A stretch of 64,000 bases of DNA from Undaria pinnatifida (GCA_012845835.1 JABAKD010000001.1:5028976-5092975); one strand, 5' to 3'; shown: positions 10,438-20,971, counted from the first letter of the stretch. Translations and numbers: made by a program. Notes: generated by a model not told the origin, from the sequence alone.

Positions 10438-12885
10438 CTATACTACCTGCGCAACACTCTCAACCTCCTCGACTCCCGCACCAGAGGGCACGGCATCACG
10501 TTTCAAAAGTGTGTGAGCGACTCCTCTTCCCACAAGCGGCCATATCTCGGTTTCAACATCGTCGTCACTATCCTCCCCTCCCTCCTCTGCTACCTCTATC
10601 GGCAAAGAAGGTTGCAGCGGAGGGAGCTGTGACGGCAGCACCTCCCACGTCACATCCCTCGTTTCTTGAATAGTACCAGCCCTCGTAGGTACTCTATGAC
10701 AATCACGCGGGTGGTCTCTCGAAGGACCGACATAGAAACAACTCTCACCCTTCGGCAGCAGCTTTGACGGTCGCTGCCACCTACAGTAGGCAGGCTTCAA
10801 AAACGGATACAGTCTAGCGGGACGAGGTTCACCATACCACATTTCATACGGCGATTTGGATTCAGGGTTAGCAGAACACGCAGTGTGGTTCATCGCTTCG
10901 CAAGCCCAGTGCATAGCCTCAGCCCAGAGTTTATCAGTCTTAGGTAATTGTACATGCCCAAAAAGAACTTCAGCTTGAATACGAGCCGCCATCGCGGCCT
11001 CCTCTATCAATCCCAGCCCACGCTCTGCAACACCATTATATTGCGGACTATAAGCCGGTGTGAACTCTTGTTTGATCAAAAGCTCGTTGCACACAGATGC
11101 AAACTCCCCCCCGAAAAACTCCCCACCATTGTCAGACCTAACAATCTCAACCAATGACGGGACACCATCAGCACGCACACTCGCAACAAAACTCCGGAAA
11201 GCACTGCCAGCGTCTGATTTATTTTTCAGGAAATACAGCCATGCACGTCTCGTGGAATCATCCTTCACAATCATGGGGTAATGTTTTCCCCCTACGGACG
11301 CAATGTCTCTCCTTCCTCCCAGGTCAACAAAAACTCTGCCCAACTTTTTATCCGATCGAGTTTTAGTTTCCCGAACGATTCCTTTCCGAATAGCCTTCGA
11401 CATCAAACACCCTGAACAAGCATGCATGTCACCAACCAACTTGGTATCTAATCGCTTTGCAGTAGTGCGAAGCAGACCCTCGTGCGAATGTGCATAAATA
11501 TTGTGGAAATCGTTGATATCCATCGTAGTTTCATGCTTGGGGTTGGCGGGAGTGAGAGCAGCCAACACCGTACCAACAGAGGCTTCTCCTAGGCGATACG
11601 CAGACGCAATCAGCATGCCATCGAAGTTCTGAAAAGTTACTTGTCCATTGAATGCAGTCATAACACCATTAGGACCACCAAGACCATTCCATGACTCACC
11701 ATCAAACTCTGCACTCGGAGAAAAGAGATTATACCCCAAGTTGGGAGAGTACAATACGTTCTTCAATTCCACGGAGAACTCACTGTCAGCAGTCACAAAT
11801 ACCAAGTCTAGCGTTCCGGAGTAAGCTACTTCACAAGACACGCCACCAATTCCATTCACACTTCTGTGGCAAGGCTTCAAGTCTCTCATGCAAGACAGGG
11901 AATCAGTCATGTGATATGAAGTGCCTGTGTCAGTATACCAATCCTCGACATATCTAGCCTTGTTGACAGCTTTCAGGATCATATCATTACTGACGGCGCT
12001 CATAATCAGATCATCACGGGACGTCATCAGACACTTCAGACCAGAGACATCATACCACATCCTACTCAAATCATCACACGCCTTCAAGACCACTTCCTTA
12101 CGACATGCTGCAAGCAACACCTTTTGGCAGTCATCACTCATGCGGTAACTACCATTTCTGCACACCAGATCCGAATCAGGAATAGCACACTGCTCACCGC
12201 TCTCATTCTCGTCGGCCTCGGGCTTTCCAGTCTGGGAAGGATGAGGGATGATGCGAGCCTTGCAGTCGAGCTTCATGTGACCCACCTCCCCACACTTATA
12301 ACACCTCCCCTGAAAAGACTTCTTCGAGGAATCAGACTCAGAGTTAGACTTTTGCCTGTTGTGCTTCTTGAAGTTACTCTTCTTCTTCGCAGTCCTAGAC
12401 ACCAGAGCAACACTATTCTGCTTCTTAGAACCACCCTGTGCTTGCAAGTCGAGGTACCGCTCACGCACTTTGGTCTCGATGAAAGAGGGGTCATTCGAAC
12501 AGAACACCACAAAAGTCTCACGTAAAGTCTTGTACTCGGGGGACAGTCCTTCCAGCATGAGATTGCACACTTCACGATCATCCTTCGTTACTTCAAGCAT
12601 GGTCAACACACCAAGCGTCTCTCTGATGGATGAAAAGAAAGTTGTGGGATTCTCGTGGGGACGCATGCGCAGAGACTTCAGTTTTTCTTCCTGCACTCGA
12701 ATTTGACTCTGACTCAACGGTAGAAAGTGATCCTTGAGCGCGCGAAAAGCCTTATACGGGGAACCAGCTTGCCTTGCCATGTTTTTGTGGCTGTCTTTCT
12801 TCAAGCAGTCGAACAGACACCACCAAGCAATCTCATGCTGGCGCAGTACACCAACGCTGTATCCCTTCTCTACCCAAGGGGTCAA
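10438..12885 (-). pseudogene. Copia gag C-part, protease and integrase
   Basis: The 815-codon frame has four parts. First comes a UBN2-type Copia gag region (FRALKDHFLPLSQ, LMLEGLSPEYK). Second is a CCHC zinc knuckle CYKCGEVGHMKLDC at about 12268-12311. Third is the protease motif WYTDTGTSYHMT near 11930. Fourth is a GAG-pre-integrase HHCC region (HSHEGLL, CSGCLMSKA), then the integrase core with RSDNGGEF near 11130 and NGVAERG near 11030. This part alone is undamaged. It joins the upstream gag frame in register across a single TGA and meets the downstream RT only after a frameshift at about 10430-10450. Confidence 0.95.
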
Positions 12886-12978
12886 GTCGAAATTAACGTC
12901 GGCGATTTTAATGTCGATATCACAGGTGAACGGCTCGCTCAGATTGTAGTGACGAGCTTTGAGCAGAAAATTCTGCGA

Positions 12979-13581
12979 TCATGAAGGATACGATACATCA
13001 GTACCGATAAATTCAGGAGCCTTGGGAACTTTCTTGAAAGGACCCCCACCCAAGCTCTCCCCCGAACTACTGTCAGCCGCTGGGATCAGTGTGTTCCCAC
13101 TAGCGACTTTTCCCCACCACTCACTTGCTGAGGTAGTTGGCGGAACAGAGGACTGGCTACCTAAAGCCCCACCAACAGTCCCGTCAACCGAACCAAAGTT
13201 TACTGCAGGGACAGAGGAACGATTCTCATCAGAAACACGCGGGTTCAAGCCTGGGTCTACAACACCCCTACTCTCAACCCTCATGTCGGACACGCCAAAG
13301 CCTAGGGTATCGCCTCCCTTACTCCCCGCGGTCCTACCGGCGGCACCCGATTGGTGCACACCAGACTCTAGTTCGATGCCTCGCGGCGCAGCACGCGAAC
13401 TAGAGGACTCCACATTCTCCCTCTGGTGTGTCTCAACAACTGTCTGGAGCATCTGCTGCTGGTTAGAAAACATATCCAGCATTTGAGACTCTCGAGACTC
13501 TAAGGAATCCATTCTCTCACCAAAGCCCTGCGGGTCACCCTGTTGGTTTGCCGCAGGGTCACCTCCCTCCTGTTCAGCCAT
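12979..13581 (-). pseudogene. Copia gag N-terminus
   Basis: The frame starts at ATG 13581, about 90 bp inside the 5' LTR, and runs 200 codons. It has a Gln- and Ser-rich, coiled-coil-like start (LDMFSNQQQMLQTVVE), then a Gly/Ser linker and the gag motif FKKVPKAPEFIGTDVSYPS. A TGA at about 12979-12981 stops it, but the same frame continues directly as SQNFLLKARHYNLSEPF into the 815-codon frame. One substitution therefore separates it from the rest of gag. Confidence 0.85.
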
Positions 13582-13669
13582 GACGAGGCCGGTTGATCAA
13601 GCCGCCCTCACAGTCTCGTCGAACACAGTCCAGAGGGACGTACAGCAGTCGACCGATAGCGCTATAGCG

Positions 13670-14170
13670 TGTTGGTAAATCAGTGGCTTCTGGAGAAAGG
13701 TATTATATTAGAGAGACCAATGTCTGGAGAGACAGGTCAGAAAGTGGAGTGGGTCATGTGGGCCAACTCTCCACAGCCCAGTAACAACCGCTCGTAGTCG
13801 AATACCTAAACCTCCTCGCATAGTGCCTACTCGTACATATACGATCCCAGTAACTTACCTCCGTGACACAACGTATGTAACTGTAACTTATTGCTAGGCT
13901 GTTCGTAGAGACAAGTTATATCGTGTTAGCAACACTACAGGAATGTTCCTACTCGTCAATGTGTCCAACGTACCGACATACCAACGTACCGTACACACCA
14001 CTACGGTCCGATGTATAACTCGTGCACATGTACAATCTACCGAAGTACCGTAGCACCACAAGAAGAGTATTCTGGTACAACAACATACAATCAACAGTTC
14101 TGCTATTCAAACCAACCAATCAGAGTTTCACCGCAGTACAGTTGATACATACATGCCGCTATCACGAACA
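13670..14170 (-). repeat. Copia 5' LTR
   Basis: The 501-bp copy of the LTR pairs with 7823-8320. Directly inside it on the minus strand the sequence reads CGCTATAGCGCTATCGG, a self-complementary stretch rather than an evident initiator-tRNA primer site. I could not name the primer. Confidence 0.95.
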
Positions 14171-14460
14171 GGTCAAATCTCGCGGGTCGGGTCGGGTCGG
14201 GTCGGGTCGGGTCGCTGACCCGACCCGACCCGCGAGATTTTCGAGACGTCTTGACCCGACCCGACCCGACCCGCGAGATTTTTGAAACGTCTTGACCCGA
14301 CCCGACCCGACCCGACCCGCGAGATTTTCGAGACGTGTTGACCCGACCCGACCCGACCCGCGAGATTTTGAAATCGTCCTGCCCCTACCCGACCCGACCC
14401 GCGACAATCCGGGTGACCCGCGAGATTCGGGTCGTCTGGCGGGTCACGTTAACTTGACCC
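14171..14460. repeat. GACCCG minisatellite, left arm
   Basis: Units of about 45-50 bp consist of TTGACCCGACCCGACCCG, CGCGAGATTTT and GAGACGT. The first stretch is inverted (CGGGTCGGGTC) and then flips, making a small inverted pair. It is part of the hAT-like element interrupted by Copia. Confidence 0.85.
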
Positions 14461-14747
14461 GTGACATTTCTCACGGGTCAAAGTCAAAAAGTCACGGGTC
14501 AAAGCATGTATACCTCGGTCGGTTGGTTGGTCCTTGGTCCCTCGTACTTTTCCCAGTACGTCGTGTTCTCTGCGTTATTTACCAGCATTGTTTGCTGCTG
14601 ATGATTATGTCATGTGGTGTGCGCGCGAGAAATAGGAAACAAACCGCAACCCACATGCATGGACATGCCCGTACGGTTAGACCACCGGGTCGACCCGACG
14701 AGCGACCCGACGAGCGACCCGACGAGCGAGCTAGTTATAAGTTACAA

Positions 14748-15290
14748 GTGCAATCTCCGGCCCCGGCAAGCAGCCTAGCTGAGCCGCCTCCGGCAGCAAG
14801 CCCACAACTGGGGCGGTGGATCTGTCAGCAGGGGCTGCGATCCGCGAGGATGCGTTGTCTGCTACTGGTGCTTGCTTCTGCCAGGGTGCTGCTGCTGCTG
14901 TGCTGCTGCTGCTGCTGCTTGCTGCTGCTGCTGCTTCGGCAACGGCTGCTCTTCTTGCTTTTTTACGTTTGGTCACATTTCGTACTGGTATGATAACTCT
15001 CGAGCTAACTACTACTACTGCTACTACTGCTGTATCTATCTTCTATCTGTGCAGTCTCCAGCCCCGGCAAGCAGCCTAGCTGAGCCGCCTCCGGCAGCAA
15101 GCCCACAACTGGGGCGGTGGGTCTGTCAGCAGGGGCTGCGATCCGCGAGAATCCGGGGTCTGCTGCTGGTGCTTGCTGCTGGTGCTGCTGCTGCTGCTTC
15201 GACGACGACTGCCCTTCCTTGCCTTTTTACGTTTGGTCACATTTCGTACCCTGGTATGACCGTAATATTACTGCTGCTGTTGTTACGGCT
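14748..15290. repeat. 300-bp tandem duplication with CTG runs
   Basis: Two copies start at about 14748 and 15049. They share CCCCGGCAAGCAGCCTAGCT, GAGCCGCCTCCGGCAGCAAG and TTTTTACGTTTGGTCACATT. The CTG runs inside differ in length. The plus-strand frame through both is SLAEPPPAASPQLGRW followed by poly-Leu or poly-Cys, best read as a by-product of the repeat. It lies inside the hAT-like element. A 13-bp unit CGACGAGCGACCC repeats three times just before it (14693-14730). Confidence 0.75.
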
Positions 15291-15589
15291 TCAGTAGGTA
15301 CGGGATTCGCGTCACACTGTTGTATGCCTTGGTACGATTAGCTAGGGGTACTGCCTGGTGATTGTTCTGCACGCTGTGATGACATATGATCGGAGCATCG
15401 GCACGAGGGAGGCAGGAAGCCGAAATGTTTGTATTTTATTGGCGGACCCGCGGGGCGCCTGCACGGCATCAACGTGGCTCTCAGCTGTAAGTTTGAAAAA
15501 GGCGGATCCGCCGGCTAGATCCGCGGGTTTGACCCGCGGGTCAACCCAAAACAACTCACGGGTCATTATGGCTTGACCCGCGAAGTGAC

Positions 15590-15828
15590 CCGTATCTCGC
15601 GGGTCTTGACCCGACCCGACCCGCAAAATTTTGAAAACCTCTTGACCCGACCCGACCCGACCCGCGAGATTTTGAAGCCTGTTGACCCGACCCGACCCGA
15701 CCCGCGAGATTTTGAAAACCTCTTGACCCGACCCGACCCGACCCGTGAGATTTAAAACGTAATGACCCGACCCGACCCAACCCGCGAGATTTTGAAACCC
15801 CCTTGACCCGACCCGCGGGTCGGGTCAT
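15590..15828. repeat. GACCCG minisatellite, right arm
   Basis: Five to six units of about 45 bp follow the pattern TTGACCCGACCCGACCCG plus CGCGAGATTTTGAAA. They lie directly before the right inverted end of the hAT-like element. The arm mirrors the left array at 14171-14460. Confidence 0.85.
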
Positions 15829-15846
15829 GACCCGTGAAAAGCCCTG

Positions 15847-16339
15847 ACTGGAAAAAAACTGTTCGGAGCGTAGCATTCATAAAAAAAGCACTGCTGCCAC
15901 TGGCCGCCACCACCCTTTTGCTAAAAAAAGTCAGCCCACCGGAGCGCCTTTGCTTCTCGTACGAAGCGTACTGTACAGCCCCAGGCCCAGAGCGCAGAGC
16001 AGCAGCGTACCCATGGACGCACGAGCGTGAGCGGCCCCTTGGGCTCGGCGGCCGGCAGCACGACGGTGCTGCCCCATATGTGATTCGAAGGGATCAAGCA
16101 GTAGGGGCTGATCTCTTGTTTTTTGGCTGCTGCTGCTGCTGCTGCTGTGCAAGCCCCTGGGCCGTGCTGCACCGCGCATGGTATATGGCGCCGCCCGTAT
16201 ACCTGCGTGGCGGCGCGCCCCACCTCTAGTCCACGTGTACGTTGTTGCTGTACGTGCCGCTGGGCTTGAGTCTTGGCCAAGGCTTCTCAGCACGCGCCTG
16301 AGGTCAGGCTCCAAGCTTGTATTTGTCTGTACTCGCGCA
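15847..16339. other. Intron sequence with a CTG run
   Basis: There is no recognisable gene. A CTG run at about 16129-16147 gives poly-Ser or poly-Cys frames. A minus-strand open frame spans it into repeat P copy 2 but shows no domain here. Confidence 0.3.
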
Positions 16340-16915
16340 CTCTTACTCGTATGATACGAGTCATTGTCAACCACTCCCGGATCACTTGGGCATTTCTTTT
16401 CCTTCTGCCCTTGGTCGAAGTTCCTTCTGGTTTTTTCGAATTGCCCATCACGAAATCGATTGTCGTGGTCCCCCAAAATGTGACTGAAGGGACGATTTTC
16501 CGCCAGATCGTTCTCTACGGATACGACGTCGATTCGAGCGGGGTTTTGTTTTGCTGTATGCTGCACATCCCAATGCAGAGTATAGAGCGAGAGGCAGAAA
16601 CCACACAGGAAAAACATGTTTCTCCGCACCTTTTCGTCTAAAAAAACGTGAATTTGTACTCCTGTGCTACAAAAAGCAAGTCATCCAAACGGCATGTGCC
16701 TGTGTGAGGTGTCTGTATGACGTCAAGATAGAAATCATCTCCGCCTCCGAGATACATCACATACAAGTTCTCTGTGCACCTACACTAAAATCAAGTAGTT
16801 AGGTGTATGGCGGTAGTTTTACTTTTTTTCAGAATTTTCAATCTTTTGTGGCTGGTCTATCCGAATAGCCTGCCGCTTTTTGGGTCAAAACAGGCCTCCA
16901 ATCCCCCCCTTAACT
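16340..16915. repeat. Dispersed repeat P, copy 2
   Basis: This is the second copy of the block described at 1970-2620, in the same orientation, ending near GGCCTCCAATCCCCCCC. The minus-strand frame is open here for over 200 codons and shares NPARI-VVSVE, ENRPFSH-LGDHDNRF and GQFEK-RR with copy 1. Confidence 0.6.
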
Positions 16916-16925
16916 GTCACCCGAC

Positions 16926-18264
16926 ATGTTCAGACATGCCTGCACGTCTCAATTAGTCATCAACGATGAGCTATACTCTCGACCAGTGCAATCATTCTTG
17001 GTGGAACGTGAAGCGGAGGCTTGGCCTAGAACATATCACATTTTTACTGCTGTGCAGGAGTCGATGTCGGATCACCTTGGCTACTCTCATTCTGGGAGTC
17101 GACGCTAGCAGCAAAGTTCCTCTGAGAGTAATGGTTATCATTTCTGTCCATCGAAGGATACTGGAGTTCATCATAACCGTGCTGGGTATACAGATCGAAC
17201 TATTCCCAGTCAGACCATCCAAGGAGTCCAGGGGGTTGGAGGCAGGCATTTTTCTTCTGGGCGTAGTGTCTACCTTGCTTCTGCACGCCTTGATTATTCT
17301 GGATCGGTGCTTACACCAGCGGGACGTCTTGAATCTCAAGATTTCCGTCAACACCCACATCTTCGTCCTTCGGATGATACCGCAGACAGGTTTGGTGGAT
17401 CCGTTTCTCCTAATGGTCCAGATGGTATCTACAATGGTGGTAGTCGAGGTGGTGGTACTGTGTTGCATCCTATCAGTAGTATAGTAGAACTGGTTTCGGC
17501 TATTTCTTCAAATGTCCACGTGGTGTATGATCAATCTGTTTCTAGAATGGGGGGACGAGAAGATGCAACAGCAATGAATAGTAACACTGCCGCTATTCCG
17601 GATATAACTACTAGCATTGGGGGAACTTCTTTGTCTGGAATTCGTAGCCAACAGGATCAATCTAGTAGCCATACATGTACCCGGGAATCACCTATTGCCG
17701 TTCGCCGCATTCCAGATGAAACCGTCGTCGCTCCTTGTTCTGCGACATTGGTATCTGTTTCTGAGGACATCGTGTCGGAGATGTGGATGTGTGTTGTGAG
17801 GAGTCCGAGATTGGTGTGGATTTGCCTGGTGTTGTTCCTTATCTTTCCACTGCACTGGAACTTGTTTCTGAGCAGCCCGCGTCGGAGGATATGGATGTGT
17901 GTGAGGAGTCTGAGATTGTTGCGGACATACCTGTCCTAGTTCCTTCTGCTGCACTGAAGCCGATCATGAAGAGATCGTGACGCGAGGTGTGGATGTGTGT
18001 GAGGAGTCTGATATTGTTGTGGACATACCTGCTCTCGTTCCTTCTGTTGAACCGGTGTATATATCTGATGAGACCCCAACGAATATGGATGTATGTGAGA
18101 AGTCCGAGAGTGACGGCGGTTTACCTGCTGTCGCTAATTTTGATTCGTTAGAGACTGCTCTTGGAAAATCTGTGTTCTGTGAACCCACTATTTTGTCGAT
18201 GGATACAGAACCGGATGTTGCTATGCTATTGCCCGAGGTTGGGCTCGAGGAACAGATTATTTAA
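16926..18264 (+). pseudogene. Broken gene with repeated DVCEESEI units
   Basis: One plus-strand frame runs from 16926 to about 17790, broken only by a TAG at 17106-17108. The reading must then shift near 17785 and again near 17975 to stay in protein-like sequence, ending at TAA 18262-18264. The first part is Ser/Gly-rich (FGGSVSPNGPDGIYNGG). The second holds three to four units of about 35 residues (DVCEESEIVADIPVLVPS, DVCEESDIVVDIPALVPS, DVCEKSESDGGLPAV). I do not recognise the family. Position inside the intron and between mobile repeats suggests a decayed element gene. Confidence 0.45.
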
Positions 18265-18913
18265 CTTCGCGTTGGATCTGAGAGCGGTACCAACGAAGGA
18301 TTTTTAGAGGGCAGAGCGCGTGATGAAACACCGCATGATGTCAAGGAAAAAGCGTTTGTTGACGGTACAATCGGTTGCTTTGCTGGGGTTAAAGATCATG
18401 GATGCATCAACTCAAGATTTTCCGGTCATGTTTGCTTGTCCGGAGTCAGAATGTGACCTTCTGAGCTTGGGCCCTCAACTAGCTGCTCCTGACTAATGGC
18501 TGTAGGCTGCAACAGGAAGAAGCTGGTGGATCACTTATTTCTGTCTGTATTTGGGTATGTGTGTATGTGCGTGAGAGTGAAATATTGAAAAACTGGCCGA
18601 TGTACCAAGAAATAGGCACGAAAAAGAAAGAGGAGGCATATGACGCTGCGCAGGTTTTCATGCGAAATTAGTTCGTCTTGGTTTGATTTTCAGCTTCCCG
18701 TAAAACGAGGTATGGTTGCGTGCAATGCCATCCCGAACGTATGGCATCGGCGGGGATTTCGTCGACATGGATTATGTTCATCTGTGGTTTATGCTTTTTT
18801 CCCCTTCTTCGAGTTGTGTTATTTTCGTGGATGGTCTCCGGCTGTCCCTGTCTGTTTTTTCATCGTGTTACCCAAGTCCCTTTGGGCCTGTAGGTTCGCT
18901 CTAGGGGAGCTGC
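18265..18913. other. Intron stretch without a recognised gene
   Basis: Short frames on both strands show no domain. Nothing repeats elsewhere in the window as far as I can see. Confidence 0.3.
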
Positions 18914-20015
18914 GGTGGCGAGGGGGCATCCGGGGTGCATCCCCGGGTTATCCACTATTATATTTGCATCTTGATGGTAAAACGGATACTGCTGCTTGCT
19001 CTGATATCATCGCGCACAGCGGTTCTGTGGTCGGTCTTACGTCGTAGGTCGGTCCGGGCAAAATGGGCACCCCGCGGCTGTCAGCGGGTTATTCAATCGC
19101 TCGGTCTGGTTCACCGGCGGTGGGTCTGTCACCCTGGACCGAGGGGCAGGTAATCTGCAATTTTCTCCGGGGTCTGCTCTCCTGTTTTGGGTGATATCTC
19201 ACAAGTTGGGATTGACAACCCGACAGACCTCATACAGCTCATATGCGCCAATTTGTTTTAGGGTGAGCTATAGGAGCTGCATGGGCTGCATACGTTTCAC
19301 CGGGATGAACTACAAGGAGCTGCATGAGCTACACATGTTCCCTGGCGTGAGCTATAGGAAACAGGTCACCCGCACATGTTCTGAAGGCGTGAGCTATGAA
19401 CGACAGACGAAGTAGCTAGTGTGAAGCAATGTTGTAATCACGTCGAACGAATGTCAACATCACATATTTGAACTGATGTGAACAACGTTGAAGTCACGCT
19501 AAGGCCGCGTCGAAGCCGGGTCAAAATCGTGTCAAGGTCACTTTAAAGTCACGTAAAAAAATGTCAATGTCGCTTCAAAGCCACGTCAAGTGAACGTGGA
19601 AGTCAACGCCGCGTCAAAACGATGTTAAAGTCAAGTCAAAATCACGTCCAAGTCAATTCAAAGTATATGCGTCAGCACAGGGTAAAGTCACATCAAGTGA
19701 ATGCCAGAGCCACAACAAAATCGCGCCAACACAATGTTACAATCACTTCAAAGACGTGCCCAAGTCAATTCAAAGTCAAAACACGCGATGTACTAGAGTT
19801 ATGGCATTGGTGTTCATGGTTTTCGCCGACCTGACACAGCTCAGGGCGAGCATCGCTTAAGGACCCGAGCCTGAGACTGAGAGACGGTCATCTCCCCGGT
19901 GACCCGAATAAGAGAGAGAAATAATCGTGTTACCCAGAGTTGGAGAGCCGCAATATCCATACATCCATCTGTCTAGGATCACCCGGGGATGCACCCACGA
20001 TGTCCCCTGGAGGCC
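18914..20015. mobile_element. 1.1-kb TIR element carrying repeats S, GAGCTATAG and GTCAAAG
   Basis: The left end (18914-18953) contains GGTGCATCCCCGGGTTATCC. The right end (19977-20015) reads GGTGCATCCCCGGGTGATCC on the other strand, so the ends form an imperfect inverted repeat of about 38 bp. Inside are repeat S, four GTGAGCTATAGGA-type units (19240-19420) and a GTCAAAG minisatellite (19430-19790). No transposase is present. I could not define a target duplication. Its components also occur at 3740-6440, which would be a larger, rearranged relative. Confidence 0.5.
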
Positions 20016-20083
20016 ACATATCATAGCGTTGGTGTTACAGCGTTGATGTTATAGCGTTAGCGTCGATGTTGGTGTGATCATAC

Positions 20084-20148
20084 CTCTGAGCGACGGGGAC
20101 GAGGACCTTGATCGCCACTGGAGTACCCCTCCACACGCCTCGGTACAC
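20084..20148 (-). CDS. TKL kinase exon H (VAIK lysine)
   Basis: The 65-nt exon encodes VYRGVWRGTPVAIKVLVPVAQ plus two bases of an Arg codon. It completes the glycine-rich loop begun in exon G and supplies the VAIK lysine that anchors ATP phosphates. The acceptor TTGTTTTGCAG has a pyrimidine-rich tract; the donor is AG|GTATGA. It enters in phase 0 and leaves in phase 2, matching both neighbours. Its next exon lies 16.4 kb away. Confidence 0.9.
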
Positions 20149-20852
20149 CTGCAAAACAATAGCAAGGGACAGCATAAGTACCACAAACAGTAACATGACA
20201 GCATCAAACTGCAGAAAAAACAGCAAACACGTTACAAACAAAACATCCAGCAATAGCTAAAAATGTATACAAAGGCAAACATGACCCAGACAGGAACAGT
20301 CAAGTTACCGAGACACACGCCGTGTAGTAATGCTGTAATGCTGCATGCACCCCATGAACTCCTTTTGGACCGCCATGTACAGTAAGTACTACAGTAGTCA
20401 AGTGTGGTACCACATTATCAACCGTGATTTATGAGGTGAGCGCGACATACAAAGTGTTATTACAACGTGGCACGTCGTGCAACTCCTTGCTGTTTGTCGA
20501 AATTATGCTACTCGTAACTCGTGGCATTGGCGTGTAAATCATCCTCATGTACGATCTGCATTGCTGCTTGCCAATTCAACTGCAGGACTAACTACAGCCA
20601 TATACCTGGCAACTGCCCATAGTGCTTTACTCGAATCTGCTTAACGCCACAGGACTAGCAATAGAGCGCCCATCTTCGACATACTGCACTGCTGACCTGT
20701 ATTATTAATAGTGAACTGCCAGGTATACTACTGTGAACTGCATGTTACATGTGCCCCAAATCTACTACGTAACATATTGCTACTCGTAATTCCGTAGTAT
20801 TAGAAGTATTAATTAGCATTAATAGTATTGATGCTACAGTAGTCCAGCTCAC
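20149..20852 (-). other. Kinase intron G/H
   Basis: The 704-bp intron has GTGAGC at its 5' end and TTTTGCAG at its 3' end. It is AT-rich with TAC/GTA-rich words and nothing else recognised. Confidence 0.7.
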
Positions 20853-20971
20853 CTGCCCAAAGCCGCCCCCTCCAATCAGCTCCACCAGCTCGAGTTTTTC
20901 AAAGGGAAGTTCAAGACTGGAGGCGAACGCCTCCGAGGATGTCAAATCCCGACCCGGTCGCACCAGTGCTC
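20853..20971 (-). CDS. TKL kinase exon G (start of kinase domain)
   Basis: The 119-nt exon reads ALVRPGRDLTSSEAFASSL, then ELPFEKLELVELIGGGGFGQ. The FEKLELVELIG run is the usual lead into a TKL kinase domain, and GGGGFGQ is the first half of the glycine-rich ATP loop, completed by VYRG in exon H. The acceptor is TTTCCAG and the donor GGGCAG|GTGAGC. Its first two bases complete a Gly codon begun in exon F (phase 1); it ends in phase 0. Residues about 855-894 of the assembled protein. Confidence 0.88.

Larger units (their letters stand above)
7823..14170 (-). mobile_element. Ty1/Copia LTR retrotransposon, full length but coding-dead
   Basis: The element is 6348 bp with LTRs at 7823-8320 and 13670-14170. 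A perfect 5-bp target duplication GGTCA lies at 7818-7822 and 14171-14175. The internal order on the minus strand is gag, protease, integrase, reverse transcriptase, RNase H, which is the Copia order. The polyprotein frame has two in-frame stops and one frameshift, so this copy cannot make an intact product. It landed in the GACCCG minisatellite of the hAT-like element, inside the intron of the kinase gene. It reads in the same direction as the host gene. Confidence 0.95.
7799..15846. mobile_element. hAT-like non-autonomous element, split by the Copia insertion
   Basis: The ends are inverted: CAGGGCTTTTCACGGGTC at 7799-7816 and its exact complement at 15829-15846. Without Copia and one target copy the element is about 1.7 kb. 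CAGGG ends are typical of hAT elements, which make 8-bp target duplications. On the right four more bases (ACTG) precede GAAAAAAA, while GAAAAAAG flanks the left end. This would be a 7/8 duplication if the left terminus has lost four bases. A-rich flanks weaken that test. The inside is a GACCCG minisatellite with a 300-bp tandem duplication and no transposase. Confidence 0.55.
3725..20083 (-). other. 16.4-kb intron of the kinase gene
   Basis: The interval lies between the donor AG|GTATGA of exon H and the acceptor CAACAG|G of exon I. Both are phase 2, and joining them gives an uninterrupted VAIK-to-alpha-C segment of normal TKL length. It contains a complete Copia element nested in a hAT-like element, two copies of repeat P, minisatellites and a TIR element. 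The other introns of the gene run from about 0.7 to 3.5 kb. That the splice really occurs is inference. Confidence 0.7.

Noticed and set aside
7823-14170. Programmed frameshift as the reason for the Copia frame break near 10440
   Set aside because: The break lies in a variable linker without a slippery site, and two stops elsewhere show ordinary decay.
14292-14993. 233-codon plus-strand frame as a gene
   Set aside because: It runs through GACCCG minisatellite and CTG repeats; the peptide is a repeat translation.
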